Part shown: piece after piece, positions 45,945-57,546 of the stretch
Position numbering within the stretch: the stretch's first letter is position 1
Layout: every line of letters begins with the position of its first letter
DNA from: Porticoccaceae bacterium
GTDB lineage: Bacteria; Pseudomonadota; Gammaproteobacteria; Pseudomonadales; Porticoccaceae
Assembly: GCA_028822155.1 (NCBI GenBank)
Contig: JAPKEJ010000005.1
Coordinates: forward strand, 1 to 64,000
DNA length: 64,000 nucleotides
Direction: 5' to 3'
The notes under the pieces: model-generated
What the model saw: only the letters and a program-made list of their open reading frames with translations
Databases searched by the model: none
Told to the model about the DNA's origin: nothing
Program-made: the position numbers and the translations under genes

Positions 45945-45965
45945 AAGTCACTATCGCCCGTAAAA

Positions 45966-46445
45966 TCAAGCGCCTGAGGGCATTAAGAGAGCCGTAGCAT
46001 AGCAGGCTATACCTTCTTCACGTCCAATAAAACCGAGCTTTTCAGTAGTGGTCGCTTTGATGTTTATTTGTCCATTATCACAACCTAAAATAGTCGAAAT
46101 GTTTAATTTCATTGCTTCTAAATATGGCGCCATTTTAGGAGTCTGAGCCACAATCGTAAGATCCGCGTTACCCAAGGAGTAACCTTGCACTGACATCATT
46201 TCAACAACCACACTCAATAATTCTAGGCTATCACTACCACGATATTGCTCATCCGTATCTGGAAAATGATGGCCAATATCACCCAGACCAAGGCCGCCAA
46301 GAAGGGCGTCAATCAAGGCATGAACAAGCACATCACCATCTGAATGAGCTTTAAATGCTCGATCAAAAGGAATGCTCACACCACCCAAAATTAATCCAGT
46401 ACCCGATCCAAAGGCGTGTACATCATAACCCTGCCCTATACGCAT
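45966..46445 (-). CDS. ispF: 2-C-methyl-D-erythritol 2,4-cyclodiphosphate synthase
   Basis: Cyclises the CDP-methylerythritol phosphate in the MEP isoprenoid pathway. At 159 residues it matches the family, with metal ligands in MRIGQGYDVHAF (Asp8, His10) and KAHSDGDVLVHALIDALLG (His42), and TEKLGFIGREEGIACYAT at the end. It overlaps ispD by ten bases and is followed 21 bases later by the truD candidate start. Confidence 0.97.
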   Translation of the reverse strand: MRIGQGYDVHAFGSGTGLILGGVSIPFDRAFKAHSDGDVLVHALIDALLGGLGLGDIGHHFPDTDEQYRGSDSLELLSVVVEMMSVQGYSLGNADLTIVAQTPKMAPYLEAMKLNISTILGCDNGQINIKATTTEKLGFIGREEGIACYATALLMPSGA

Positions 46446-47155
46446 GACTGTCTCTCCTGATCTTGCAAAATTGCTTCAGCGATCATTAGGTCTTCTCGGC
46501 GAGTAATTTTTATATTGTCCTGCCGACCTTCAATGACGACCGCCTGATTACCTGTGTGTTCAATCGCCGAGGCCTCATCAGTGGGCTCTAAATTATTATC
46601 GAGCATATTTTGAATAGCTTCTCTCAATAGTCCGACTCTAAACATTTGTGGTGTTTGCGCTATCCTGTACTGAGTTCTATCAACGGTTTTAGTGACGATA
46701 TTGTCACTAGTCACCAACTTTAAGGTTTCATTAATTGGTGCCGCAAGAAATCCACCGACAGGATGCTCTCGTAGGTCATCAATCAGCTTATTAATATCCA
46801 TGCTGGTTATACAGGGTCTTGCCATATCATGGACCAAAACCCAGTCATCAGGATCAGCATCCTGCTGTATGGCCACCAAACCATTTAATACAGATCGGGC
46901 ACGTGTTTCACCCCCAGGGATCAGCTGCACTTTGGGGTCACTGGTTGCCCGCACCCTAGACCAATATCCTGAACTGGGGTCGCAGGGTGCGACGATACGC
47001 TTAATTGAATTAATACCTATGAGTCGGGACAGAGTATGCTGTGCTACTAACTCCCCATGAAGTTGATGAAACTGTTTTGGAATATCTGCTGAAAATCGCC
47101 GCCCAACTCCTGCCGCGGGAACAATAGCCCAATAATTTGGCGAAGGTGTGATCAT
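46436..47155 (-). CDS. ispD: 2-C-methyl-D-erythritol 4-phosphate cytidylyltransferase
   Basis: Makes CDP-methylerythritol from CTP. The 239-residue protein has the nucleotide-binding IVPAAGVGRRFSADIPKQF (about 11-29), VLVHDMARPCI in the middle and TDEASAIEHTG near the C-terminus. It overlaps ftsB by four bases and ispF by ten, a tightly coupled ftsB-ispD-ispF unit. Confidence 0.97.
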   Translation of the reverse strand: MITPSPNYWAIVPAAGVGRRFSADIPKQFHQLHGELVAQHTLSRLIGINSIKRIVAPCDPSSGYWSRVRATSDPKVQLIPGGETRARSVLNGLVAIQQDADPDDWVLVHDMARPCITSMDINKLIDDLREHPVGGFLAAPINETLKLVTSDNIVTKTVDRTQYRIAQTPQMFRVGLLREAIQNMLDNNLEPTDEASAIEHTGNQAVVIEGRQDNIKITRREDLMIAEAILQDQERQSCV

Positions 47156-47472
47156 GGTGAAGCAACCTCTTTAACATTACTCTGTTTCGGGGCGATAGCC
47201 TCTTGATCCGTCACTAAATAAAATACTTCGCCGCCCTTTATCATTCCCAGATCTTTTCGTGCTTTTGCCTCAATTGAATCAAGGTTTGTTTTTAAACTTT
47301 CAACCTCTTTGGCTATGAACGCATTACGATCTCTCAGCTGCAGATTAACTCGCCTTTGGTCTTCCAGCTGTTTGTCCAATTCAGCTTTGTGCGCCAGACT
47401 TCCTTCGCCCACCCATAATCGAGTTTGCAAACCCAACAAAAGAATCAAGAGTACTATCAGTAACCAACGCAT
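47152..47472 (-). CDS. ftsB: Cell division protein FtsB
   Basis: Bitopic divisome protein that binds FtsL and FtsQ. The 106-residue sequence has one N-terminal membrane helix (MRWLLIVLLILLLGLQTRLW), a leucine/charged coiled coil (about 28-72, with QLRDRNAFIAKEVESLK) and the family end ARKDLGMIKGGEVFYLV. It follows eno by 41 bases, the common eno-ftsB-ispD order. Confidence 0.96.
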   Translation of the reverse strand: MRWLLIVLLILLLGLQTRLWVGEGSLAHKAELDKQLEDQRRVNLQLRDRNAFIAKEVESLKTNLDSIEAKARKDLGMIKGGEVFYLVTDQEAIAPKQSNVKEVASP

Positions 47473-47513
47473 ATTGACATTCTATTCTATTCGGCTACGG
47501 CCAAGTTAGAGGC

Positions 47514-48854
<1,341 letters not shown>

Positions 48855-48905
48855 TTAAATGATTTTTGGCATCTTTGCAGTTGCCTGCTGATGATCAACA
48901 AACGT

Positions 48906-51428
<2,523 letters not shown>

Positions 51429-51526
51429 CTAGAAAGATATCTTACGAGGTCGATTGGCCGCGAAATTGGCCGATGCCCATCCAAGTTAAGATGGTGTAAT
51501 AGATTAACAGAAAGGTAATTGGTATT

Positions 51527-52879
51527 CTACAAAGAGTTGGCATGCCAATGGATTTTAATACTCTTCTCACTTGGCTTCGCCTGCCATCCGTCGCAGACCC
51601 AAAAATTACCTACAGCAACAAGCTGCTTATCAATAAAAAATAGAGGTGTTCGATCACGCCACCAGGGTTCTACGTTAAATTCTTGTAGCAATTTTTTAAG
51701 ACTATTGGAGTGCCCTCTACCCGCCGGTTTGCAGCGTTCGCCGCCTTTCCTAGTGGTAACAGTTAGCGTTACTACCAGCTCTGCTCGGAGACCATCGCCA
51801 ACAGTTTGCTCAGCAGCTAAATGACTGCCGTCTGACAAACTAACTGGATTGTCGACTTTCCAAATTAAATCTTTTTGTTGGCTGACAGGGGAATCAATCT
51901 CATTCGAAACGTTGAGTAAATATAACCGATCTCGAAACCGACGATATTGGCCATTACCTAAAGATACCTTAGGCACACTGTCCTGCCGAGCGTGTATCAA
52001 TGCTACCAGCACCTCATTAATAACTTTAGCTCCAGGGGAATCAAGCCCTTTAAGCTGCGGCCAATAACGTAATATGTTCTTTTGTTTGAGTGGCGTAAGA
52101 TTATCAAATAACGGAATAGATAAGGACCAACCCGCTCTTTCCTCTGCTGGCTGAAGCGTTGCGAGAGTTTCAATGGCAATAGCTTCTGCTAACTCGTGAC
52201 TTTCAGCACTTAACTCTGCCACGGCACGGAGGCGCTGTCGATAATCTGGCCATTGATGCGCAAGCACTGGAATCAGTTGATTACGCAAATAGTTGCGCTC
52301 AAAAGCATCGACGTCATTGCTCTCATCTTCAACCCATTCAAGATTTTTGTTATGGGCATAAGTGATTAGTGATGATTTAGGCCAATTCAATAAAGGGCGA
52401 ATTAAGCGCCCTTGCCCAACTTTTCTAGTCACAGGCATGCCGGACATACCTTTGGCCCCTGAACCTCGCATAAGTCTATATAACAGGGTTTCGGCCTGAT
52501 CATCGCTATGGTGCCCAAGAAGTAAAATGCCGTCCGGATTTAACAAGTTCTCAAAAACTTGATATCTACTCTGACGAGCCGCGTCCTCCAAACCTTTTCC
52601 ACTGGCAACAACCCTTACCGCCTCGCTATGAAGGGCAATATTCCGACTATTACAGAAATCTTCGACATGGGCCTGCCATGTATTGGCCTTAGGTGACAAA
52701 CCATGATTAATATGGACCGCACAAAGACGCTCAACAGGAATAGTTTCTGTCAGAAGTTCTAATAATACCGTTGAATCCAACCCACCACTAAACCCCACCA
52801 AGATCTGTGGTGCCTTCTGGAGCTCATCCATTATTGGCCCAACAACCAGGTCAGACCTTAATAACTGCATTTTTGTCAC
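51527..52879 (-). CDS. tilS: tRNA(Ile)-lysidine synthase
   Basis: Attaches lysine to C34 of the CAU-anticodon isoleucine tRNA so it reads AUA. The 450-residue protein has the PP-loop ATP motif VGFSGGLDSTVLLELL (about 28-43), LLGHHSDDQAETLLYRLMRGSG with its metal ligands and NVDAF-type ERNYLRNQLIPVL, followed by the C-terminal TilS substrate domains. It starts at GTG overlapping the UPF0270 stop as TAGTG; ATG three codons later is an alternative. The usual partner accA is not upstream here. Confidence 0.95.
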   Translation of the reverse strand: MTKMQLLRSDLVVGPIMDELQKAPQILVGFSGGLDSTVLLELLTETIPVERLCAVHINHGLSPKANTWQAHVEDFCNSRNIALHSEAVRVVASGKGLEDAARQSRYQVFENLLNPDGILLLGHHSDDQAETLLYRLMRGSGAKGMSGMPVTRKVGQGRLIRPLLNWPKSSLITYAHNKNLEWVEDESNDVDAFERNYLRNQLIPVLAHQWPDYRQRLRAVAELSAESHELAEAIAIETLATLQPAEERAGWSLSIPLFDNLTPLKQKNILRYWPQLKGLDSPGAKVINEVLVALIHARQDSVPKVSLGNGQYRRFRDRLYLLNVSNEIDSPVSQQKDLIWKVDNPVSLSDGSHLAAEQTVGDGLRAELVVTLTVTTRKGGERCKPAGRGHSNSLKKLLQEFNVEPWWRDRTPLFFIDKQLVAVGNFWVCDGWQAKPSEKSIKIHWHANSL

Positions 52880-53139
52880 TAGCCTTGGTCCTGTTCGGCA
52901 GCTAACTGCTGTTGCTGGTAGCGGTTAAGTTGATGTCGAGTTAAAAGAGTGCAGTTTTCGGTGACAGGGTCAAAAGTAATCACAATATCACCGCCATTTA
53001 GCTGGCGACGAACCTGACTAATTTTATTTTCAAGGTTAACCTCCTGATTACCATAATCGGTACCCTCACGAAGAATATACTCTTCAATCACAGATGTAAG
53101 AGTGCCCTCTGGAAGGCGTTCAGGCGGTATTTCAATCAT
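52879..53139 (-). CDS. yheU: UPF0270 family protein (YheU-like)
   Basis: An 86-residue soluble protein of unknown role. It matches YheU: IPPERLPEGTLTSVIEEYILREGTDYG near the start and LENKISQVRRQLNGGDIVITFDP in the middle; the C-terminal 20 residues are a Gln-rich tail absent from the shorter E. coli protein. It overlaps the methyltransferase gene upstream by ATGA and the tilS start downstream by TAGTG, so the three are one coupled operon. Confidence 0.9.
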   Translation of the reverse strand: MIEIPPERLPEGTLTSVIEEYILREGTDYGNQEVNLENKISQVRRQLNGGDIVITFDPVTENCTLLTRHQLNRYQQQQLAAEQDQG

Positions 53140-53954
53140 TCTTTGGGTTTCCTAAATCTTAGAGTCATACGGTCACTCTCACCAATCGTCAAATACTTCT
53201 CACGATCTTGCTCCCCTAATGCAAGACTGGGCGGTAGAGTCCAGACACCTTCTAAATGATCTGCTGTATCCTTGGGATTAGCATTAATTTCCGAAGACTG
53301 CTCAAATATAAAGCCCGCCCGGCGACCTAACTCGACAACAAAATCTTGGGTCATATAACCGCTTTTTTGCATTGTCTTTCTATCAGTCCCCGCAGGCGCA
53401 CGATGTTCTACAACACCTAAAATACCGCCAGGTTTTAATGTTTTGAAAAATAAAGCAAATGATGTAGCTTCGCTAGCAGTACCTAGCCAATTATGGACAT
53501 TTCTAAAAGTAACCACCGCATCCGCACTACTGTCCCCGGTGTTTAAAATTTGGTTAGTCGCATCGAAAATCCGCATTTTGACATTGCCATAGAGTACCGA
53601 GTTTTTTGCAATTTTCGCGGCAAACTTACTTTGAGAATTGCGGTAATAAGCGCGCTCTGCATTGGGGTCGTAGTGAGCAGCAAAAAGTGTACCGGTTAAG
53701 TACTCGGCCAAAATCTCTGTATACCACCCTCCTCCCGGTGAAATTTCAACCACACTCATCTCTGATGTAATACCAAAGAAATTCAATGTTTCGGTAGGGT
53801 GACGAAACTGGTCTCGCGAGGCATCTCGCTCTGCATAAGCTGTCATTGGGCTCACTAACATAAAAGTCAATACTATGGTCTTTAAAAATAACCTGACCTT
53901 TGACTGCAATCCACTACGTTTATATGCTCTTAAAATCTCTATTATTAGGCTCAT
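53136..53954 (-). CDS. Predicted SAM-dependent methyltransferase with N-terminal export signal
   Basis: A 272-residue class I methyltransferase-fold protein (COG4798-like from memory). After a long basic n-region the hydrophobic LKTIVLTFMLVSPMTAYAE (about 24-42) looks like a Sec signal with an AYA cleavage site. The mature part has the SAM motif VVEISPGGGWYTEIL, ANAERAYYRNS-like and the post-motif FRNVHNWLG, then LKPGGILGVVEHRAP. AAGGAG seven bases before ATG 53954 fixes the start. A SAM enzyme in the periplasm is odd because SAM is cytosolic. It leads the UPF0270-tilS operon. Substrate unknown. Confidence 0.8.
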   Translation of the reverse strand: MSLIIEILRAYKRSGLQSKVRLFLKTIVLTFMLVSPMTAYAERDASRDQFRHPTETLNFFGITSEMSVVEISPGGGWYTEILAEYLTGTLFAAHYDPNAERAYYRNSQSKFAAKIAKNSVLYGNVKMRIFDATNQILNTGDSSADAVVTFRNVHNWLGTASEATSFALFFKTLKPGGILGVVEHRAPAGTDRKTMQKSGYMTQDFVVELGRRAGFIFEQSSEINANPKDTADHLEGVWTLPPSLALGEQDREKYLTIGESDRMTLRFRKPKE

Positions 53955-54280
53955 CAAACCACTCCTTTTAAATGTTTTATTCTAGTTTCCATCCCTACTA
54001 TGATCACTATAACAGTGCCGGTTAATAGTGCCATAACAAACAACTCCACTAAGTATTAGAAAGGCTTCATTTTGACAGCTACAACGTTTAAGGCGGCCGA
54101 CAAAAACCTTTAGCAGAGACTTAGCTAGCCTGCTCGAGAACTTATCGGACGATCTTATGGTTTAAACAGGAAAACTGTTAGCTACAACTTTAATGGCCAA
54201 CATATTTAATAACCTCACCGCGCTCCCTAATTAATGTAAAATCGCACTCAAGGACAATTCTATTATCCAAAAGAGCCACC
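53955..54280. other. 326-base spacer between divergent methyltransferase and trmL
   Basis: No tRNA, repeat or convincing small frame is visible. TAAAAT about 40 bases before the trmL ATG could be its -10 element; the AAGGAG site of the methyltransferase gene is at the left edge. The rest is unremarkable AT-rich sequence that probably holds the two divergent promoters. Confidence 0.4.
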
Positions 54281-54745
54281 ATGCTTGATATCGTTCTCTA
54301 TCAACCTGAAATTCCACCTAATACGGGTAATATTATTCGTCTCTGTGCGAACACGGGTTTTCGCCTGCATCTTATCGAGCCCTTGGGGTTTGAGGTAGAT
54401 GATAAACGTTTGCGACGGGCCGGGCTAGATTATCGTGAGTTTCAAACCCTTCAGATTCATCCTGATTGGCCATCATACCTAAGCACAGTAAATCCCAAAA
54501 ATATTTACGCTTTAAGCACAAAAGGAACTGTTAACTATTCGTCTGTAGCTTACCAGCCAAATGACACTCTGCTATTCGGCCCCGAAACAAGAGGCATCCC
54601 AGATGACATAAGGGCCTCGGTAGGAATAAATAATGTACTACGTTTGCCTATGTACTCTTCGAGTCGAAGTCTAAATTTATCCAACACCGTGGCCATTGTG
54701 ACCTATGAAGCATGGAGGCAGCTAGGGTTCGATGGCAGCAATTAA
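54281..54745 (+). CDS. trmL: tRNA (cytidine(34)/uridine(34)-2'-O)-methyltransferase
   Basis: SPOUT methyltransferase for the wobble ribose of two tRNA-Leu isoacceptors. The 154-residue protein has [20 protein letters not shown] at the start, [11 protein letters not shown] near 100-110 and the knot-forming [24 protein letters not shown] end. Where most homologues read PMxxxxRSLNLSN with Arg-Pro, this one has YSS, a small variation before the invariant arginine. It is followed after 125 bases by fldB. Confidence 0.95.
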   Translation: MLDIVLYQPEIPPNTGNIIRLCANTGFRLHLIEPLGFEVDDKRLRRAGLDYREFQTLQIHPDWPSYLSTVNPKNIYALSTKGTVNYSSVAYQPNDTLLFGPETRGIPDDIRASVGINNVLRLPMYSSSRSLNLSNTVAIVTYEAWRQLGFDGSN

Positions 54746-54870
54746 ACTGCAATTGATTTAATAATTTTCTAATCATTAAACTACTAGTATCATAGACAAC
54801 GTACTACGCCATTCAACAGTAAATTAATTAACCAAAACCCTACCGATATGCACCGCGAGACAGACTACAG

Positions 54871-55404
54871 ATGACAATAAAAATTGGTTTATTTTACGGA
54901 AGCACAACTTGTTATACCGAGATGGCGGGAGAAAAAATTCGCGACGCCATAAATCAAAGTTATGGTTCAGATGTAGTCAGTATCCATGATATTTCATTAG
55001 ACTCGATCCAACGCATGACTGAATACCAATATTTAATTCTGGGTATTCCCACATGGGACTTTGGTGAACTGCAAGAAGACTGGGAAGAAATCTGGGATGA
55101 TCTCGACAAGATTGATCTCAGTGGTATATCTGTCGCTCTTTATGGACTTGGGGATCAAATAGGTTATCCCAAATGGTTCCAGGACGCGTTAGGATTTTTA
55201 TGGGCAAAAGTAATTGCTCAAGGCGCCAGTACAGTAGGATCATGGCCCAATGAGGGGTTTCGTTTTGAGGAATCAAAAGCCCTGACAGCTGACGAAAAAT
55301 ATTTCGTTGGGCTACCGCTAGACGATGAGAATCAGCTGGAACTCAGTGATAGCTACATAAGCCAATGGTGTCAACAGATAATGCATGAGTTTGGTCTTAA
55401 ATAG
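54871..55404 (+). CDS. fldB: Flavodoxin FldB-like, long-chain
   Basis: FMN electron carrier of 177 residues. The phosphate loop YGSTTCYTEMAGEKI (about 9-23), the IPTWDFGELQEDWEEIWDDL segment with the flavin-stacking Trp, and ALYGLGDQIGYPKWFQDALG with the stacking Tyr are all typical; the long-chain insertion is present. The STTCYTEMA loop and closing SDxxISQWCQQI are FldB- rather than FldA-like. The adjoining mnmC is itself a flavoenzyme, and its start overlaps the fldB stop (TAGTG), so the pair is translationally coupled. Confidence 0.92.
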   Translation: MTIKIGLFYGSTTCYTEMAGEKIRDAINQSYGSDVVSIHDISLDSIQRMTEYQYLILGIPTWDFGELQEDWEEIWDDLDKIDLSGISVALYGLGDQIGYPKWFQDALGFLWAKVIAQGASTVGSWPNEGFRFEESKALTADEKYFVGLPLDDENQLELSDSYISQWCQQIMHEFGLK

Positions 55405-57455
55405 TGTCTATTATTACTGCCGACATCGAGTGGCGACAAGGGTTGCCCTACTGCCCTCTCTTCCAAGAATTTTACATTTCACCCTCTGACGAGGCAGGTT
55501 CACATGAGTCTGAATTTCTCCAGAAAAGTGATTTAAAGCAAGTTTGGCAAAGCCTAAACCAAGACTGCCCCTCATTCACTATCGCTGAAACTGGCTTTGG
55601 CGCAGGGCTCAACTTTCTTTCTTGCTCTGATTTATGGCTAGATGTCGCTCCCCAAAGTAGCGTACTCGAGTTTTTTTCTGCTGAACTATTTCCGATTAAC
55701 AAAGTCGAGTTAGCAAAAATATTATCTCTGCGCCCTCATGCGTATACTTTATCCAGCGAGTTAATCGAAAATTACCCAGTACCAGTGGCCGGCATTCATA
55801 GCCTCGAATTATTTCAGGGTCGGATAAGACTGCATCTTATGTTTGGTGATGCTAATGAGATGTTTAGCTCAATTAGCCAAAGCGCCAACCAAGAGCAAGC
55901 TTATTACAACAGGCACCCAGTAGACCTCTGGTTTTTAGATGGCTTCGAACCCGCTAATAACCCAGCTATGTGGAGTCCTCAGTTGATGACGACTATCGCC
56001 TCTCTATCTGATAAAAATACCACTGCACTGACGGGTAACATTGATAACAAAACAATCTCAACAATATCCGATAACCTCCAGTCGGCTGGATTTTTAGTTC
56101 AGCCAATTGAAGTTAATGATCTACAAAAATCAACATTAAAAGCGTTATTTGTCAGTGAACAATCTCAGCCGTTTAAGCTTAATAATACATCCGGTGCAAT
56201 CCAGTGGCATCTAGATAAGTTAGTTCGCCCACCCTCAGCCAGAGATCAGGAAGTCACCATCATTGGCGCAGGCATCGCAGGCTGCACCACTGCTGTGGCC
56301 TTAACTAAACGAGGTTTTAAGGTAAAGATATTAGATCGGCACACTTTGGCCGGTCAAGGTGGTTCGGGCAATAGTCAGGCGATTGTCTACCCAAAGCTAT
56401 CGCTCCGAGATGATGTTCTGCCGCGCATTAATCTTCGCGCGCTAATGTTTGCAAGCCGCTACTATGCGCCGTTTTGGAAGCGTGGCCTAGGACAGCAGTG
56501 CGGGGTTATCTCTCTACCTGAAAATCCTAAAATTGCTGAAGACTTTATACAAATTAGTCATCGTTTTTCAGATTGTGAAGATTTTGTTCAACTTTTGAAA
56601 AATGATCAACTCTGCTATCACAGTGGTATTTCGCTAGAGTCCTCGATAGGTTTGTTTTTCCCGCAATTAGGCTGGTTGCCGCCTGCGATAATTTGTCAGC
56701 AGCTTCTCGAGGATTACAAAATACCATTGATTAATGCTGATATTGACCATTTTGAACACCAGCTGTCTGACAATAGATGGCATCTGTTTGATACCTCAGG
56801 AAAGCTAGCTCATAGGACTGATATTTTGGTAGTAGCTACAGCATATGGCTGTGAGAAGTTTGAGCAAACTAAAGCACTACCAGTTACTCAACTCAGAGGC
56901 CAAATTAGCAAGTTGCCTGCTGGGGCTAAAACAAAGTCTTTAAAAACCATAATCTGTGGTGATGGCTATATTACCCCTGCCCTAGATAACTATCACAGCT
57001 GCGGAGCGACTTATAATAAAGGGATTTTTTCAACTGATTTACGCGCTGAAGATCATGAGATGAATATAGCACAAATGCGGCATACAGACTCGGGGCTTGA
57101 CGATGCGTTAGAAAACCTTAATGTCACAAATATGCAAGGTAGAGCGAACTTTCGCTGTACCACTAAAGATTACTTACCCATCGTTGGGGCAGTACCTGAT
57201 TTTTCATCAATGATTGAAGACTTTGGTTTTTTGCGGCGCGACGCACGAGAAAACTCGATGATAAAGGGTACTTATTTGCCCAACTTATACATTAACTGCG
57301 GTATGGGTTCTAGAGGACTTAGCTATGCCCCTTTTACCGCTGAGCTTTTGGCCTCTCAAATAAGCCAGCAAATACCTTCTTTGGAAAGAGAGCTGATTCA
57401 AGGAATGCATCCTGCAAGGTTCTTAATTCGCGACCTAAAAAAGAAACGCCTCTAA
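55404..57455 (+). CDS. mnmC: Bifunctional tRNA mnm5s2U biosynthesis enzyme MnmC
   Basis: Converts cmnm5(s2)U34 to nm5 (FAD oxidase domain) and then mnm5 (SAM methyltransferase domain). The 683-residue protein has the methyltransferase half first (TIAETGFGAGLNFL near 53-66 and DLWFLDGFEPANNPAMW) and the FAD half from about 270 (VTIIGAGIAGCTTAVALTKRG, GQGGSGNSQAIVYPKL, and C-terminal YINCGMGSRGLSYAPFTAELLA). The start is GTG overlapping fldB. It acts at the same wobble uridine that mnmH in this window selenates. Confidence 0.95.
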   Translation: MSIITADIEWRQGLPYCPLFQEFYISPSDEAGSHESEFLQKSDLKQVWQSLNQDCPSFTIAETGFGAGLNFLSCSDLWLDVAPQSSVLEFFSAELFPINKVELAKILSLRPHAYTLSSELIENYPVPVAGIHSLELFQGRIRLHLMFGDANEMFSSISQSANQEQAYYNRHPVDLWFLDGFEPANNPAMWSPQLMTTIASLSDKNTTALTGNIDNKTISTISDNLQSAGFLVQPIEVNDLQKSTLKALFVSEQSQPFKLNNTSGAIQWHLDKLVRPPSARDQEVTIIGAGIAGCTTAVALTKRGFKVKILDRHTLAGQGGSGNSQAIVYPKLSLRDDVLPRINLRALMFASRYYAPFWKRGLGQQCGVISLPENPKIAEDFIQISHRFSDCEDFVQLLKNDQLCYHSGISLESSIGLFFPQLGWLPPAIICQQLLEDYKIPLINADIDHFEHQLSDNRWHLFDTSGKLAHRTDILVVATAYGCEKFEQTKALPVTQLRGQISKLPAGAKTKSLKTIICGDGYITPALDNYHSCGATYNKGIFSTDLRAEDHEMNIAQMRHTDSGLDDALENLNVTNMQGRANFRCTTKDYLPIVGAVPDFSSMIEDFGFLRRDARENSMIKGTYLPNLYINCGMGSRGLSYAPFTAELLASQISQQIPSLERELIQGMHPARFLIRDLKKKRL

Positions 57456-57546
57456 CCAAATAGGGTAGTTAACTAAGCCGCTGACCTAATGTAGATTGGT
57501 GAGCGTATATTTAAACGTATTAACCAAAAAAATTGAGAACGGAATT

